Shown: positions 16,725 through 25,960, counted from the stretch's first letter. The stretch: DNA of 64,000 nt from Pseudomonas sp. GR 6-02 (GCF_001655615.1 NZ_CP011567.1:1435001-1499000), one strand, 5' to 3'. A program made the numbers and translations. The notes: generated from the sequence alone by a model not told the origin.

Positions 16725-18425
16725 ATGATCGAAGACTTTTGGAAGGATAAGTACCCAGCTGGAATTGCTGCCGAGATCAATCCAGACGAGTACCCGAATA
16801 TTCAGGCAGTGTTGAAGCAATCCTGCCAACGCTTCGCTGACAAACCGGCATTCAGCAACCTGGGCAAGACAATCACCTACGGTGAGCTGTACGAATTGTC
16901 CGGTGCCTTTGCCGCTTACCTGCAACAGCATACCGATTTGCAGCCGGGCGATCGAATCGCCGTGCAATTGCCCAACGTGTTGCAGTACCCGGTCGCCGTC
17001 TTCGGTGCCATCCGCGCCGGGCTGATCGTGGTCAACACCAACCCGCTGTACACCGCGCGGGAAATGGAACACCAATTCAACGACTCCGGTGCCAAAGCCC
17101 TGGTCTGCCTGGCCAACATGGCGCATCTGGCACAGACCGTCGTGCCGAAAACCGGCGTCAAGCACGTGATCGTCACTGAAGTGGCCGACCTGCTGCCGCC
17201 GCTCAAGCGTCTGCTGATCAACAGCGTCATCAAGTACGTGAAGAAGATGGTCCCGGCGTATCACTTGCCCAAGGCCATCAAATTCAACGATGTGTTGAGC
17301 AAAGGCCATGGCCAGCCAGTGGTTGAAGCCAACCCGGCCAGCAGCGACGTGGCGGTGCTGCAATACACCGGCGGCACCACCGGCGTGGCCAAGGGCGCGA
17401 TGCTGACCCACCGCAACCTGGTGGCGAACATGCTGCAGTGCAAGGCGCTGATGGGCTCCAACCTCAACGAAGGTTGCGAGATCCTGATCACGCCGCTGCC
17501 GCTGTACCACATCTATGCCTTCACCTTTCATTGCATGGCGATGATGCTGATCGGCAACCACAACATCCTGATCAGTAACCCGCGCGACTTGCCGGCGATG
17601 GTCAAGGAACTGTCGAAGTGGAAGTTCAGCGGTTTCGTCGGCTTGAACACATTGTTCGTCGCGTTGTGCAACAACGAAGCGTTCCGCAAGCTGGATTTCT
17701 CGAACCTGAAAATCACCTTGTCCGGCGGCATGGCCTTGCAACTGGCCGCGGCTGAACGCTGGAAAGCGGTCACCGGCTGCCCGATCTGCGAAGGTTACGG
17801 CATGACCGAAACCAGCCCGGTGGCCACGGTGAACCCGAGCCAGAACATCCAGATCGGCACCATCGGTATTCCGGTGCCGTCGACCCGGTGCAAAGTCATC
17901 GACGATGCCGGCGTTGAGCAGCCGTTGGGCGGCATCGGTGAGCTGTGTGTGAAAGGTCCGCAAGTCATGAAGGGCTACTGGCAGCGTCAGGAAGCCACCG
18001 ATGAAATACTCGACAGCGAAGGCTGGTTGAAAACCGGTGATATCGCACTGATTCAGCCCGATGGCTACATGCGCATTGTCGATCGCAAGAAAGACATGAT
18101 CCTGGTCTCCGGTTTCAACGTGTACCCCAACGAACTGGAAGATGTGCTGGCGACCCTGCCGGGCGTACTGCAATGCGCGGCCATCGGCGTGCCGGACGAG
18201 AAGTCGGGGGAGGCGATCAAGATCTTCATCGTTGCCAAACCGGGCGTGACCCTGACCAAGGAACAGGTGATGGAGCACATGCGCGCCAACGTCACCGGCT
18301 ACAAGGTGCCCAAAGCCGTGGAGTTCCGCGACGCGCTGCCAACCACCAACGTCGGCAAGATCCTGCGCCGCGAGTTGCGCGACGAAGAGCTGAAAAAGCT
18401 GGGCGTGAAGAAAGTCAGCGCCTGA
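16725..18425 (+). CDS. fadD1: Long-chain fatty-acid-CoA ligase FadD1
   Basis: This 566-residue acyl-CoA synthetase is closely similar along its whole length to the fadD2 product (for example PGDRIAVQ, NTNPLYTAREM, YTGGTTGVAKGAMLTH, DRKKDMILVSGFNVYPNE). It converts long-chain fatty acids to acyl-CoA for beta-oxidation. GAGGAG lies 9 bases before the ATG. Independent control is suggested by 376 bases of upstream DNA, and a strong terminator follows. Pseudomonas FadD1 and FadD2 generally differ in chain-length preference and induction, which cannot be judged here. Confidence 0.95.
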   Translation: MIEDFWKDKYPAGIAAEINPDEYPNIQAVLKQSCQRFADKPAFSNLGKTITYGELYELSGAFAAYLQQHTDLQPGDRIAVQLPNVLQYPVAVFGAIRAGLIVVNTNPLYTAREMEHQFNDSGAKALVCLANMAHLAQTVVPKTGVKHVIVTEVADLLPPLKRLLINSVIKYVKKMVPAYHLPKAIKFNDVLSKGHGQPVVEANPASSDVAVLQYTGGTTGVAKGAMLTHRNLVANMLQCKALMGSNLNEGCEILITPLPLYHIYAFTFHCMAMMLIGNHNILISNPRDLPAMVKELSKWKFSGFVGLNTLFVALCNNEAFRKLDFSNLKITLSGGMALQLAAAERWKAVTGCPICEGYGMTETSPVATVNPSQNIQIGTIGIPVPSTRCKVIDDAGVEQPLGGIGELCVKGPQVMKGYWQRQEATDEILDSEGWLKTGDIALIQPDGYMRIVDRKKDMILVSGFNVYPNELEDVLATLPGVLQCAAIGVPDEKSGEAIKIFIVAKPGVTLTKEQVMEHMRANVTGYKVPKAVEFRDALPTTNVGKILRRELRDEELKKLGVKKVSA

Positions 18426-18431
18426 TCAAAC

Positions 18432-18457
18432 AAAAGCCCCGCAGATGCGGGGCTTTT
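18432..18457 (+). terminator. Rho-independent terminator after fadD1
   Basis: The perfect stem AAAAGCCCCGC/GCGGGGCTTTT with a 4-base loop ends in a T run, 7 bases after the stop. Confidence 0.95.
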
Positions 18458-18484
18458 TGTTTAAAGCGGTATCAAAAGCGCTTT

Positions 18485-18615
18485 TGTGGCGAGGGAGCTT
18501 GCTCCCGCTCGGCTGCGCAGCAGTCGCAAAAGCAGCCAGCGGCCTGATCAGGTGAATCGAGGTACCTGATTTAGGGGCGCTACGCACCCCAGCGGGAGCA
18601 AGCTCCCTCGCCACA
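18485..18615. repeat. Long convergent REP pair, copy 2
   Basis: The same outer arms as copy 1 (TGTGGCGAGGGAGCTTGCTC and inverse) bound about 131 bases. The left inner part is CGGCTGCGCAGCAGTCG and the right inner part a GGGGCGCTACGCACCCC hairpin. The central segment is nearly the same as copy 1 when that copy is inverted, so the whole unit, not only the arms, was duplicated. Confidence 0.92.
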
Positions 18616-18641
18616 GGGGACTCTTTGATGGCTTGAGAGGA

Positions 18642-19019
18642 TTACTGGCGGAACTGCGCGAAATTGACGTTGGTGCCCGCCGGACGCATGTCCTGCAGGT
18701 ACGAGTCCTTGTCGGCGCTCAGTTCCAGGCTCAATGCAGCCTTGCGTTTACCCTGGTTGCGCACCACCAGGCCTTCGAGCTTCTCGCGCAGGAACACCGT
18801 CGGCACTTTCAGGTGCAGCAGTTCGTCGGTATCCGGGGTGTGCATCAGCAAGTGAATCCATTCGTACTGACCAATGGCCAGCCGCGCGACCGGGATATCG
18901 AACCAGAAAATGTTGCGGTTACGGTTCAATTCGGTGAAATGGCAGTTGTTGACGCCAAGCACTGCACCGCCAAGTTCCTGGTTTCTGCGGGCAATGGCCT
19001 GCTTTTTATCGAGTTTCAT
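18642..19019 (-). CDS. Conserved hypothetical protein
   Basis: I do not recognise this 125-residue cytoplasmic protein. It is rich in charged residues, has no signal peptide or membrane segment, and contains NIFWFDIPVARLAIGQYEWIHLL in its middle. The ATG at 19019 follows AGGAA by 6 bases, which favours it over the longer frame to 19052. It is divergent from the CsbD-like gene across 200 bases. Codon use looks like its neighbours, so it is probably a real core gene. Confidence 0.65.
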   Translation of the reverse strand: MKLDKKQAIARRNQELGGAVLGVNNCHFTELNRNRNIFWFDIPVARLAIGQYEWIHLLMHTPDTDELLHLKVPTVFLREKLEGLVVRNQGKRKAALSLELSADKDSYLQDMRPAGTNVNFAQFRQ

Positions 19020-19220
19020 AACGTTCCTACGGGATTGGATCTTCAGCGCCATGGCCTGAATACGTTGCGCATTCTCGGGGCAAAGCCTGCAAACATAAAG
19101 CCTAACCTGCCTGGGGCGATGAAATGTTCTGTTGGGAAATAAATGAAACTCCGCGCAAAGGCTTTCGGTCCACCCTTATGTAACGACTTTCCCCGTTGAA
19201 ATGTTCTCAGGAGACATACC

Positions 19221-19412
19221 ATGAGCAGCACTGGCGATAAAGTTAAAGGCATGGCAAACGAAGCGGTCGGCAACGTCAAGCAAGGCGTCGGCAAGGCCAC
19301 CGGTAATGACAAAATGCGCGCCGAAGGCGTCAGGCAGGAACAGAAAGGCGAAGCCCAGCAAGCCATCGGTAAGGTCAAGGATGCTCTTAAAAAAGGTATC
19401 GACAAGGCGTAA
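19221..19412 (+). CDS. CsbD family stress protein
   Basis: This 63-residue hydrophilic protein is rich in Lys, Gly, Ala and Glu, with the CsbD pattern GDKVKGMANEAVGNVKQGVGKATGN. Relatives are general-stress proteins, often under sigma-S or sigma-B type control, with unknown mechanism and predicted disorder. GGAG lies 9 bases before the start. Monocistronic: a terminator follows at once. An 11-base direct repeat TGAAATGTTCT occurs upstream (19120-19130 and 19197-19207). Confidence 0.88.
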   Translation: MSSTGDKVKGMANEAVGNVKQGVGKATGNDKMRAEGVRQEQKGEAQQAIGKVKDALKKGIDKA

Positions 19413-19436
19413 CCCGGCGTTTGACGAGTAACAGAG

Positions 19437-19463
19437 ACGGCCATCCGCGGATGGCCGTTTTTG
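19437..19463 (+). terminator. Rho-independent terminator after csbD-like gene
   Basis: Stem ACGGCCAT/ATGGCCGT with a 6-base CCGCGG loop is followed by TTTTTG, 24 bases after the stop. Confidence 0.92.
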
Positions 19464-19577
19464 TGTCAGCTTGAACTTGAGCAAGGAAATTGTTTCAAAG
19501 TCGCCAAGTAGGCTACTTTGTTGTAGAAAACGGCCCCTGAGTCGCCATGACTTCAACTTTTTTGCGGCGAGACGCTA

Positions 19578-20522
19578 ATGTTTTTCCCGACCATGAAAGG
19601 TCTGCCCCTGCATCGCGTGATGATGCGCACGGTCACCGAGTTCGTCGCCGACGAGATGTCGACCTATGCCTCGGCGCTCGCCTATCAGATGCTGTTCTCG
19701 CTGTTCCCTTTCATCCTGTTCCTGATTGCCCTGATCGGCTTCCTGCACTTGCCGGACTTCTTCTCCTGGCTGCGCCTGCAATCGGAACTGGTGCTGCCGC
19801 CCCAGGCGCTGGAGCAGGTGAACCCGGTGATCGACCAGCTCCAGCAATCCAAGGGTGGTTTGCTCTCGGTGGGTATTGTGATCGCCCTGTGGACCGCGTC
19901 CGCTGGTGTGCGGCTGATGATGAGTGCGATGAACGCCGCGTACGACGTGGTTGAAGGCCGTCCGGTGTGGAAGCGTTTTCCTCTGTCGATTTTCTACACC
20001 ATCGGCATTGCCGGCATGCTGCTGGCCGCCGCTGCGCTGATGGTGCTCGGGCCGCAGGTGATGGCCTGGATCGCTTCGCAAGTGGGCCTTGAAGATTTCA
20101 TTGTGACCGTCTGGACCATCGCGCGCTGGCCGGTGATCGTGATTCTGTTGATGATGGCGGTGGCGCTGATTTACTACGTCATGCCCGACGTCAAACAAGA
20201 GTTTCGCTTCATCACCCCGGGTGCGGTGTTGTCCGTGGTGGTCTGGATCGTCGCTTCGCTGGGCTTCGGTCTGTACGTCAAAACCTTCGCCAACTACAAC
20301 GCCATGTATGGCAGTATCGGCGCGATCATCGTGTTGTTGCTGTACTTCTATATTTCCGCCGCGGTGCTGCTGCTCGGTGCGGAAATGAACGCGGTGATCG
20401 AGCACATGTCATCCGAAGGCAAGAAACCCGGTGAAAAGGTGCACGAAGAACCCAAACAGCATGTCTCAGGACTGGGGCGAGATCACTCTATCCAGCCGAC
20501 CACTGACGAAGTCATAAAATGA
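19578..20522 (+). CDS. YihY/virulence factor BrkB family inner-membrane protein
   Basis: This 314-residue membrane protein has about six hydrophobic segments (roughly 38-58, 95-115, 135-160, 180-205, 212-235, 250-272). The [16 protein letters not shown] opening and [18 protein letters not shown] segment are family hallmarks. Relatives were once called ribonuclease BN in error; the function is unresolved. The C-terminal tail is hydrophilic and cytoplasmic. It overlaps the deformylase start by 4 bases (ATGA), so the two are translationally coupled. Confidence 0.88.
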   Translation: MFFPTMKGLPLHRVMMRTVTEFVADEMSTYASALAYQMLFSLFPFILFLIALIGFLHLPDFFSWLRLQSELVLPPQALEQVNPVIDQLQQSKGGLLSVGIVIALWTASAGVRLMMSAMNAAYDVVEGRPVWKRFPLSIFYTIGIAGMLLAAAALMVLGPQVMAWIASQVGLEDFIVTVWTIARWPVIVILLMMAVALIYYVMPDVKQEFRFITPGAVLSVVVWIVASLGFGLYVKTFANYNAMYGSIGAIIVLLLYFYISAAVLLLGAEMNAVIEHMSSEGKKPGEKVHEEPKQHVSGLGRDHSIQPTTDEVIK

Positions 20523-21058
20523 TCCGTGAAATTCTGAAAATGGGCGATGAACGCCTGCTGCGCATCGCTCCGCCGGTGTCGGCGGAAATGTTCGACAGCC
20601 CCGAATTGTGGCAACTGATCGATGACATGTTCCAGACCATGGAAAGCGTCGGCGGGGTCGGCCTGGCCGCGCCGCAGATCGGTGTCGACCTGCAACTGGT
20701 GATCTTCGGTTTCGAGCACAGCGAGCGCTATCCGGACGCCGAAGCGGTGCCGCAGACGATTCTGATCAATCCGTTGATCACGCCCTTGAGCCCGACCCTC
20801 GAAGAGGGTTTCGAAGGCTGCCTGTCGGTGCCGGGCCTGCGCGGGGCGGTGGATCGCTATCAGCAGATTCGCTATGAAGGCTTTGATCCCAAGGGCGAGC
20901 CGATCGTGCGCATTGCCTCGGGATTTCATGCACGGGTGGTGCAGCATGAATGCGATCACCTGATCGGCCGGTTATACCCCTCGCGCATCACAGACTTCAG
21001 CAAGTTCGGGTTTACCGAAGTGATGTTCCCGGACCTTGATCCTGCGGCGGACGATTGA
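20519..21058 (+). CDS. def: Peptide deformylase
   Basis: This 179-residue metalloenzyme removes the formyl group from nascent proteins. All three motifs are present: [10 protein letters not shown] (about 43-52), EGCLSVPG (about 99-106) with the metal Cys, and QHECDHLIG (about 142-150) with two metal His and the catalytic Glu. Its pairing with a YihY-type gene, away from fmt, suggests it is a second deformylase paralogue rather than the def-fmt copy; the other copy would lie elsewhere in the genome. Confidence 0.93.
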   Translation: MIREILKMGDERLLRIAPPVSAEMFDSPELWQLIDDMFQTMESVGGVGLAAPQIGVDLQLVIFGFEHSERYPDAEAVPQTILINPLITPLSPTLEEGFEGCLSVPGLRGAVDRYQQIRYEGFDPKGEPIVRIASGFHARVVQHECDHLIGRLYPSRITDFSKFGFTEVMFPDLDPAADD

Positions 21059-21077
21059 ATCGCTAAAGGATCGCTGT

Positions 21078-21497
21078 TCATGCCGAACCTGGTTGCAAAC
21101 CCATGGCAATCATCGGTTTGCTGCGCGCATAACGGCTCAACCGTTCGGCCAGGGCGTAGGGCAGGGGCGGGTCGAAGGTAAAACCACGACGCTCATAAAA
21201 GCCACGCAAATCCGGATGGCAGAACAGCCAGACCGGCTCTTCAAGGTGCTTGACGGCGTGGGCGATCAACGTCGCGGCGATTCCTTGTTCGCGACAGCTC
21301 GGGTCGACAAACAGCCCGGTCAGCCAATGCCCGCCGGCCACCGGCCGCAAACACAGCGCCGCGATGATCTCTTCACGTCTTGCGACCCACAATTGAGCGT
21401 CTCGCACCGCTTTCATCGACGATTGGTGGGCGCGGTAAAACTTGTTCATCAACGGCCATAATGGCTCGTCGAGCAAGGTGTACTGGGTGTTGGGCAT
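21078..21497 (-). CDS. GNAT family N-acetyltransferase
   Basis: This 139-residue acetyltransferase has the acetyl-CoA binding motif LFVDPSCREQGIAATLIAHA near residues 66-85, with the R/Q-x-x-G-I pattern, and FYERRGF near the end. The substrate is unknown. The start at 21497 gives the usual length; the upstream part of the frame lacks similarity. It converges on the deformylase gene with 19 bases between stops. Confidence 0.8.
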   Translation of the reverse strand: MPNTQYTLLDEPLWPLMNKFYRAHQSSMKAVRDAQLWVARREEIIAALCLRPVAGGHWLTGLFVDPSCREQGIAATLIAHAVKHLEEPVWLFCHPDLRGFYERRGFTFDPPLPYALAERLSRYARSKPMIAMGLQPGSA

Positions 21498-21599
21498 GGG
21501 CTCGGACAGTCGGTGGGCAGGGCACAGATTATAAAAGAACACGCGCGCCGGGATAGGTGTATACCTGATCTCACATCCCCTGTTAGTGGAGTACGCATC

Positions 21600-21710
21600 A
21601 TGTCCAAAGGTATGGAATCAAAGAAAGCCGCGAAGAAAAAACCGGCGAAAACCGCAATTGAAAAACGCGCGGACAAGAAAGCCAAGAAGGTGAATGTGTT
21701 CGGCCACTGA
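21600..21710 (+). CDS. Small lysine-rich protein
   Basis: This 36-residue, very basic protein (MSKGMESKKAAKKK at the start, KKAKKVNVFGH at the end) has GGAG 9 bases before its ATG and a good terminator right after it. The clear expression signals argue that it is real. Its composition suggests nucleic-acid or polyanion binding, but no function can be assigned. Confidence 0.65.
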   Translation: MSKGMESKKAAKKKPAKTAIEKRADKKAKKVNVFGH

Positions 21711-21722
21711 TCCCGCGTCCAT

Positions 21723-21752
21723 GGAGCCCGAGTCCTCGGGCTCCTGTTTTTT
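21723..21752 (+). terminator. Rho-independent terminator after small basic protein gene
   Basis: The GC-rich stem GGAGCCCG/CGGGCTCC is followed by six T residues, 12 bases after the stop. Confidence 0.88.
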
Positions 21753-21837
21753 GCGTCTATCGAAATAACCAAACAATCTGCAAGAAATCCCGGCGCCGTT
21801 GCACAGAGGGGGATTGGTTCCCGTTCTGAGCAAAGCC

Positions 21838-22779
21838 ATGCCCCATTACTTTGACGCTGCCCATCGTGAAGAAATCGAAACCCTGCGCCAACGTTTCACC
21901 GCTCGCACCGAGTGGCCGACCTGGCTGTTGCTGATCGGCGTTTACGTCGGCTGGTTCAGTATTGTGCTGGGCAGTGCCCGGTTGGGGCTCTGGTGGAGCA
22001 CGTTGTTGCTGATTCCACTGCTGGTGTTGTGGTTGTCGGTGCAGCACGAATTGCTGCACGGTCATCCCACCCGTTGGCCAATGCTGAATAAAGTCCTCGG
22101 TTATGCGCCGTTTGCGGTCTGGTATCCCTACACCTTGTACCGCGACAGCCATTTGCTGCATCACCGCGACGAAGACCTGACCATCCCAGGTAGCGACCCG
22201 GAAAGCCGTTACCTGAGCGCTGAACAGTGGCAGCGCAGTTCGCTGTTCGAACAGGGCCTGCACTGGCTGAACAAAACCGTGCTGGGGCGCTTGGCCCTCG
22301 GTGCGCCACTGGCCTTGCTGGCGCTGGCGCGGGAGGAGCTGCAACGGCTGAAAACGGGTGAGCGCCAAGCCTGGTTGATGTGGCTGAGCCATGGTGCGCT
22401 GACGCTGCTGATGCTGGCGTTCATCGCGCGCTACAGCGTGCTGCCGGTTTGGTATTACCTGTTGCTGATCAGCGTGCCGGCGCTGTCGATTGCAATGATT
22501 CGCTCCTACTATGAACACCGTCCGCATACACAACCGGAGCAACGCACCGTCATCAATGAAGCAGGGTGGCCGTGGCGCTGGCTGTTCCTGAATCTCAATC
22601 TGCACCTGGTGCACCATGACTTGCCGGGGTTGCCCTGGTACGACTTGCCACGGGTGTACCGCGCGCATCGCGATCAATGGCTGGCGCGCAGTGGCGGGTT
22701 TCTGGTGCGGGGTTATGGCCAGTGGGTGCGTTGGCACGGGGTGAGGGCGATTGACAGTCCGCGGCATCCGTTTCATTGA
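21838..22779 (+). CDS. Fatty acid desaturase family protein
   Basis: This membrane di-iron enzyme of about 313 residues has the three His clusters of the family: HELLHGH (about 66-72), HLLHH (about 103-107), and HLVHHD (about 256-261). Several hydrophobic helices lie between them. It should oxidise a lipid or related hydrophobic substrate at the membrane; whether it is a desaturase or hydroxylase is undetermined. The ATG at 21838 is chosen over an upstream TTG, since it begins MPHYFDAAHREEIE; the ribosome binding site is weak. The next gene starts 24 bases after its stop and is probably co-transcribed. Confidence 0.85.
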   Translation: MPHYFDAAHREEIETLRQRFTARTEWPTWLLLIGVYVGWFSIVLGSARLGLWWSTLLLIPLLVLWLSVQHELLHGHPTRWPMLNKVLGYAPFAVWYPYTLYRDSHLLHHRDEDLTIPGSDPESRYLSAEQWQRSSLFEQGLHWLNKTVLGRLALGAPLALLALAREELQRLKTGERQAWLMWLSHGALTLLMLAFIARYSVLPVWYYLLLISVPALSIAMIRSYYEHRPHTQPEQRTVINEAGWPWRWLFLNLNLHLVHHDLPGLPWYDLPRVYRAHRDQWLARSGGFLVRGYGQWVRWHGVRAIDSPRHPFH

Positions 22780-22803
22780 TTTTCACTGGTGAAGAAATAT
22801 TCG

Positions 22804-23595
22804 ATGACACAACACCTCGCTGAATTACTGATGTACGTCGCTCCCGAGCCGATCCACCAGGCCAACGAGCGTTGGCTGTCGCAGATACTCGAACAGCTCG
22901 GCAGCACCCGCCTTGATGCCGCAGAACTGTCGCTAATGGACCTTTGGCTATCCCCGCACCTGCTGCTGACCCAAACCTGTGGTTACCCGTTGATGACAGC
23001 CTTGCGCGGTCGCGTCCGGGTCATTGGTCGTCCTCGTTATGAACTGCCGGACAGCAGCGGCGGCAACCATTGCAGCCTGTTGCTGACTCGCGCCGATGAT
23101 CCTCGAAGAACCTTGTCGGCCTTGCGCGGCAGTCGCGGCGTGATCAACGGCGAAGACTCCAACAGTGGCATGAACCTGTTGCGTCACCGACTGGCGCCGT
23201 TGCACCGCGACGGGCAGTTTTTTGCCCGTGTCGCCATCAGCGGCAGCCACCGCGAAAGCCTGCGCTGGCTGCGTGACGACCTGGCGGACCTGGCCGCCAT
23301 CGACAGCGTGACCTTCACCTATCTGGCGCAGCACGCCCAGGCAGAAGTCGCTGGCTTGAGAGTATTGGCGCGCACCGCGTTCAGTCCGACGTTGCCGTAC
23401 ATCGCGGCGGCTGACACCACTGATGTGCAGGCTGAACAGCTTCGACAGGTGATGAACCAGACATTGAAGGAACTGCCCGAGGTCGCCGAGACGTTGGGCC
23501 TGCAAGAAGTGTTGCCCGCCAGCGAGAGCGACTATCAGATTATTCTCGATTATCAGCGGGACGCCGAAGCGCTGGGGTATGGGCGGTTGCGATGA
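22804..23595 (+). CDS. PhnD-like substrate-binding-fold protein
   Basis: This 263-residue protein resembles the phosphate/phosphonate (PhnD) type periplasmic-binding fold: LTQTCGYPLMTALRG (about 58-72), LRGSRGVINGEDSNSGMNLLRH (about 106-127) and SVTFTYLAQH (about 160) are characteristic. There is no signal peptide, so it is probably cytoplasmic and not a classical transporter component. The ligand is unknown. It follows the desaturase gene closely; an AT-rich promoter-like stretch separates it from the sigma-factor gene. Confidence 0.7.
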   Translation: MTQHLAELLMYVAPEPIHQANERWLSQILEQLGSTRLDAAELSLMDLWLSPHLLLTQTCGYPLMTALRGRVRVIGRPRYELPDSSGGNHCSLLLTRADDPRRTLSALRGSRGVINGEDSNSGMNLLRHRLAPLHRDGQFFARVAISGSHRESLRWLRDDLADLAAIDSVTFTYLAQHAQAEVAGLRVLARTAFSPTLPYIAAADTTDVQAEQLRQVMNQTLKELPEVAETLGLQEVLPASESDYQIILDYQRDAEALGYGRLR

Positions 23596-23726
23596 GGCTC
23601 ATTCATGTAAATTCATTTATGGAATATAAAAATTCATTTTAAGTATTTTTAATGAATAAGGCTCCTTGCTAGGATCGCGCCACCGGATCACCGGACATTC
23701 AGCGACCCCTAACCCAAGGAGCCCCT

Positions 23727-24290
23727 ATGTCCGGCGCCGACGTTTCCCATCGCAACGACGTGGGCGGATTGTTCCGCGCCCACTACACCTGGCTGTGCGC
23801 ACGTCTGCGCCGATATCTGGGAGCCAGTCCCAGTGTCGAAGACATTGCCGCCGAAACCTTCGTGCAATTGCTCGAGTCGCCAGGCCTGACGCCGATTCGC
23901 GAACCCCGCGCCTTACTCACTACCATCGCCCAGCGATTGATTTATCAGCTGTGGCGCCATCGGGATCTGGAACGCCAACACCTCGAGCAGTTACTGCCGA
24001 CTGATCCGATTGGCGGGCCATCGCCTGAAGACCTGGCGCAGTTCTCCCAGACCCTGAAGCACCTGGATCGAACCCTCGACCGCCTGCCGGGCCAGGTCAG
24101 GGCAACGTTTCTGCTGTCGCGAGTCGACGGCCTGACCTACCCACAAATTGCCGCCGAACTGGGCATTTCCCAGCGTTCGGTCAGCGTCTACATGACCCGT
24201 TCCCAGGCTCTGTGCACGCTGCACAGCGCCAACGAACCCCTGAACCGAACGTCCTTGAACCGAACACCCCAGACCCGGAGGTCCGCATGA
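23727..24290 (+). CDS. ECF-type RNA polymerase sigma factor (FecI-like)
   Basis: This 187-residue sigma-70 family factor has region 2 at about 12-75 (FRAHYTWLCARLRRYLG, EDIAAETFVQLLE) and region 4 at about 105-160 (LDRLPGQVRATFLLSRVDGLTYPQIAAELGISQRSV). It resembles iron-siderophore FecI types, but no fecR anti-sigma gene or TonB receptor follows. Instead its stop overlaps the start of a betaine-type binding protein by 4 bases. AAGGAG lies just before the start, and an AT-rich stretch (23615-23665) precedes it. The C-terminal tail has a small internal repeat (LNRT twice). Confidence 0.88.
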   Translation: MSGADVSHRNDVGGLFRAHYTWLCARLRRYLGASPSVEDIAAETFVQLLESPGLTPIREPRALLTTIAQRLIYQLWRHRDLERQHLEQLLPTDPIGGPSPEDLAQFSQTLKHLDRTLDRLPGQVRATFLLSRVDGLTYPQIAAELGISQRSVSVYMTRSQALCTLHSANEPLNRTSLNRTPQTRRSA

Positions 24291-25300
24291 GATCGATCAA
24301 AACCCTGCTCGGCAGTTCGCTGCTGGCCCTGAGCCTTGTGGCTGGCCATGTTCCCGCCGCAGAAAAAGCCACACCCATCCATTTCGGCGACATCACCTGG
24401 GAAAGCGGCAGCCTGATCACCGAGATCCTGCGGCTGATCGTCGAGAAAGGTTATGGCTACCCAACCGACACCTTGCCCGGCAGCACCGTCAGCCTCGAAG
24501 CCGCGTTGGCCAAGAACGACATCCAGGTGATCGGCGAAGAGTGGGCCGGGCGCAGTCCGGCCTGGGTCAAGGCGGCATCGGAGGGCAAAGTGTTTGGTTT
24601 GGGCGATACCGTCAAAGGCGCCACCGAAGGCTGGTGGGTGCCGGAATACGTGATCAAGGGCGACCCGGAACGCGGCATTAAACCCTTGGCGCCGGAGCTG
24701 AAATCCGTCGCCGACCTGGCCCGCTACAAGGACGTATTCCGCGACCCCGAAGACCCAAGCCGCGGACGCTTCCTCAACAGCCCGACCGGCTGGACGTCGG
24801 AGATCGTCAACAGCCAGAAACTCAAGGCCTATGACCTGACCGCCAGCTACGTCAACTTCCGCACCGGTTCCGGCGCGGCACTGGATGCCGAGGTCGCTTC
24901 ATCGATCCGCCGTGGCAAACCGGTGCTGTTCTACTACTGGTCGCCTACGCCACTGTTGGGTCGCTTCAAACTGGTGAAACTCGAAGAGCCACCGTTCGAC
25001 GCGCAAGCCTGGAAAACCCTGGCCGATGCCAACAATCCGAACCCCAAGGGCACGCGTTCGATGCCGGCCAGCCTGGCCATCGGCGTGTCGGCACCGTTCA
25101 AGGCGCAGTACCCGGACCTGGTGGCGTTCTTCGAAAAGGTCGATTTGCCGATCGATCTGCTGAACCAGACCCTGGGGCAGATGAGCGAAAAACGCCAGCA
25201 ACCGCGTCAGGTCGCCGAAGCGTTTTTGCGCGATCAGCCGCAAGTGTGGAAGGGCTGGGTGCCGGGTGAGGTGGCGAGCAAAGTGAGTGCGAGTTTGTAG
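24287..25300 (+). CDS. Glycine betaine/choline-type ABC substrate-binding protein (OpuAC family)
   Basis: This 337-residue periplasmic binding protein has a signal peptide (about residues 1-24, cleavage after VPAA). The IHFGDITWESGSLITEILR opening, EEWAGRS, and WYWVPEYV-like segment (GWWVPEYVIKGDPERG) mark the quaternary-amine binding family. The ligand may be betaine, choline or a relative. No permease or ATPase gene is adjacent, so it is an orphan receptor. Translation is coupled to the ECF sigma gene (ATGA overlap, GGAGG upstream at 24277-24282), which is an unusual partnership. Confidence 0.88.
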   Translation: MRSIKTLLGSSLLALSLVAGHVPAAEKATPIHFGDITWESGSLITEILRLIVEKGYGYPTDTLPGSTVSLEAALAKNDIQVIGEEWAGRSPAWVKAASEGKVFGLGDTVKGATEGWWVPEYVIKGDPERGIKPLAPELKSVADLARYKDVFRDPEDPSRGRFLNSPTGWTSEIVNSQKLKAYDLTASYVNFRTGSGAALDAEVASSIRRGKPVLFYYWSPTPLLGRFKLVKLEEPPFDAQAWKTLADANNPNPKGTRSMPASLAIGVSAPFKAQYPDLVAFFEKVDLPIDLLNQTLGQMSEKRQQPRQVAEAFLRDQPQVWKGWVPGEVASKVSASL

Positions 25301-25325
25301 TTCAGCGGTGTTTGATAGATAGCTA

Positions 25326-25343
25326 TCGCGGGCTTGCCCGCGA
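25326..25343. repeat. Single REP-like palindrome between convergent genes
   Basis: Perfect TCGCGGGC-TT-GCCCGCGA lies 26 bases after the binding-protein stop and 15 bases from the convergent glutathione transferase stop. It may be a remnant of the GCGGGCAAGCC repeat family and could help terminate both transcripts. Confidence 0.7.
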
Positions 25344-25357
25344 AGCGATCTAAAGCC

Positions 25358-25960
25358 TTACACCAACTCTGCCGCCAATGTCGCTTTCACGCTCGGCCGC
25401 TGATCAACCCGCGCCTGAAAGCGCGCCAACGCCGGCCAATCATCCAGATCAATCGCAAACAGCCGAGCCCAACGCAACACCGTAAACAGATACGCATCGG
25501 CAATGCTGAACCCGCCGGGCATCAAGTAGTCCTGCCGCTCCAGCGTCCGGCTCAACACGGCAAAGCGCTTGAACAGTTTCTCTTTGATGAGCGCCTTCAC
25601 CTCGTCCGCAAACTGCGGATTGAACAGCCAACCCAGCCCGCCATGAATCTCGGTCGAAACGAAGTTCAGCCATTCCTGTAACCGCACCCGCTCGAACGTT
25701 CCGCTCGCCGGTGCCAGGTTTGCCTCCGGGTGCAGATCCGCCAGGTACTGCAGGATCGCCGGGCCTTCGGTCAGCACATCGCCGTTATCCAGCTGCAATG
25801 CCGCGACGTAGCCTTTGGGGTTAATGGCGAGGAAGTCATCGCCGGTGACGGTTTTCTTGCTGCTGTTGTCGACGCGGACCAACTCGAACGGCAGCTCCAG
25901 TTCGCGCAGCACAATGTGCGGCGCCAATGAGCAGGCTTGCGGGGCGTAATACAACTTCAT
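25358..25960 (-). CDS. gstA: Glutathione S-transferase (GstA-like)
   Basis: This 200-residue cytosolic transferase conjugates glutathione to electrophiles. The N-terminal thioredoxin-like domain (1-80) has MKLYYAPQACSLAPHIVLRE, with the Cys/Ser region typical of the bacterial beta class, and the EGPAILQYL glutathione-contact segment. The helical C-terminal domain carries SIADAYLFTVLRW. Length and motifs are complete. It is divergent from a LysR gene (100 bases between), which could be its regulator. Confidence 0.88.
   Translation of the reverse strand: MKLYYAPQACSLAPHIVLRELELPFELVRVDNSSKKTVTGDDFLAINPKGYVAALQLDNGDVLTEGPAILQYLADLHPEANLAPASGTFERVRLQEWLNFVSTEIHGGLGWLFNPQFADEVKALIKEKLFKRFAVLSRTLERQDYLMPGGFSIADAYLFTVLRWARLFAIDLDDWPALARFQARVDQRPSVKATLAAELV

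Noticed and set aside
15230..18278. Long minus-strand frames opposite fadD2 and fadD1 (380 and 542 codons)
   Set aside because: Both are reverse shadows of paralogous genes and resemble each other only because the sense genes do.
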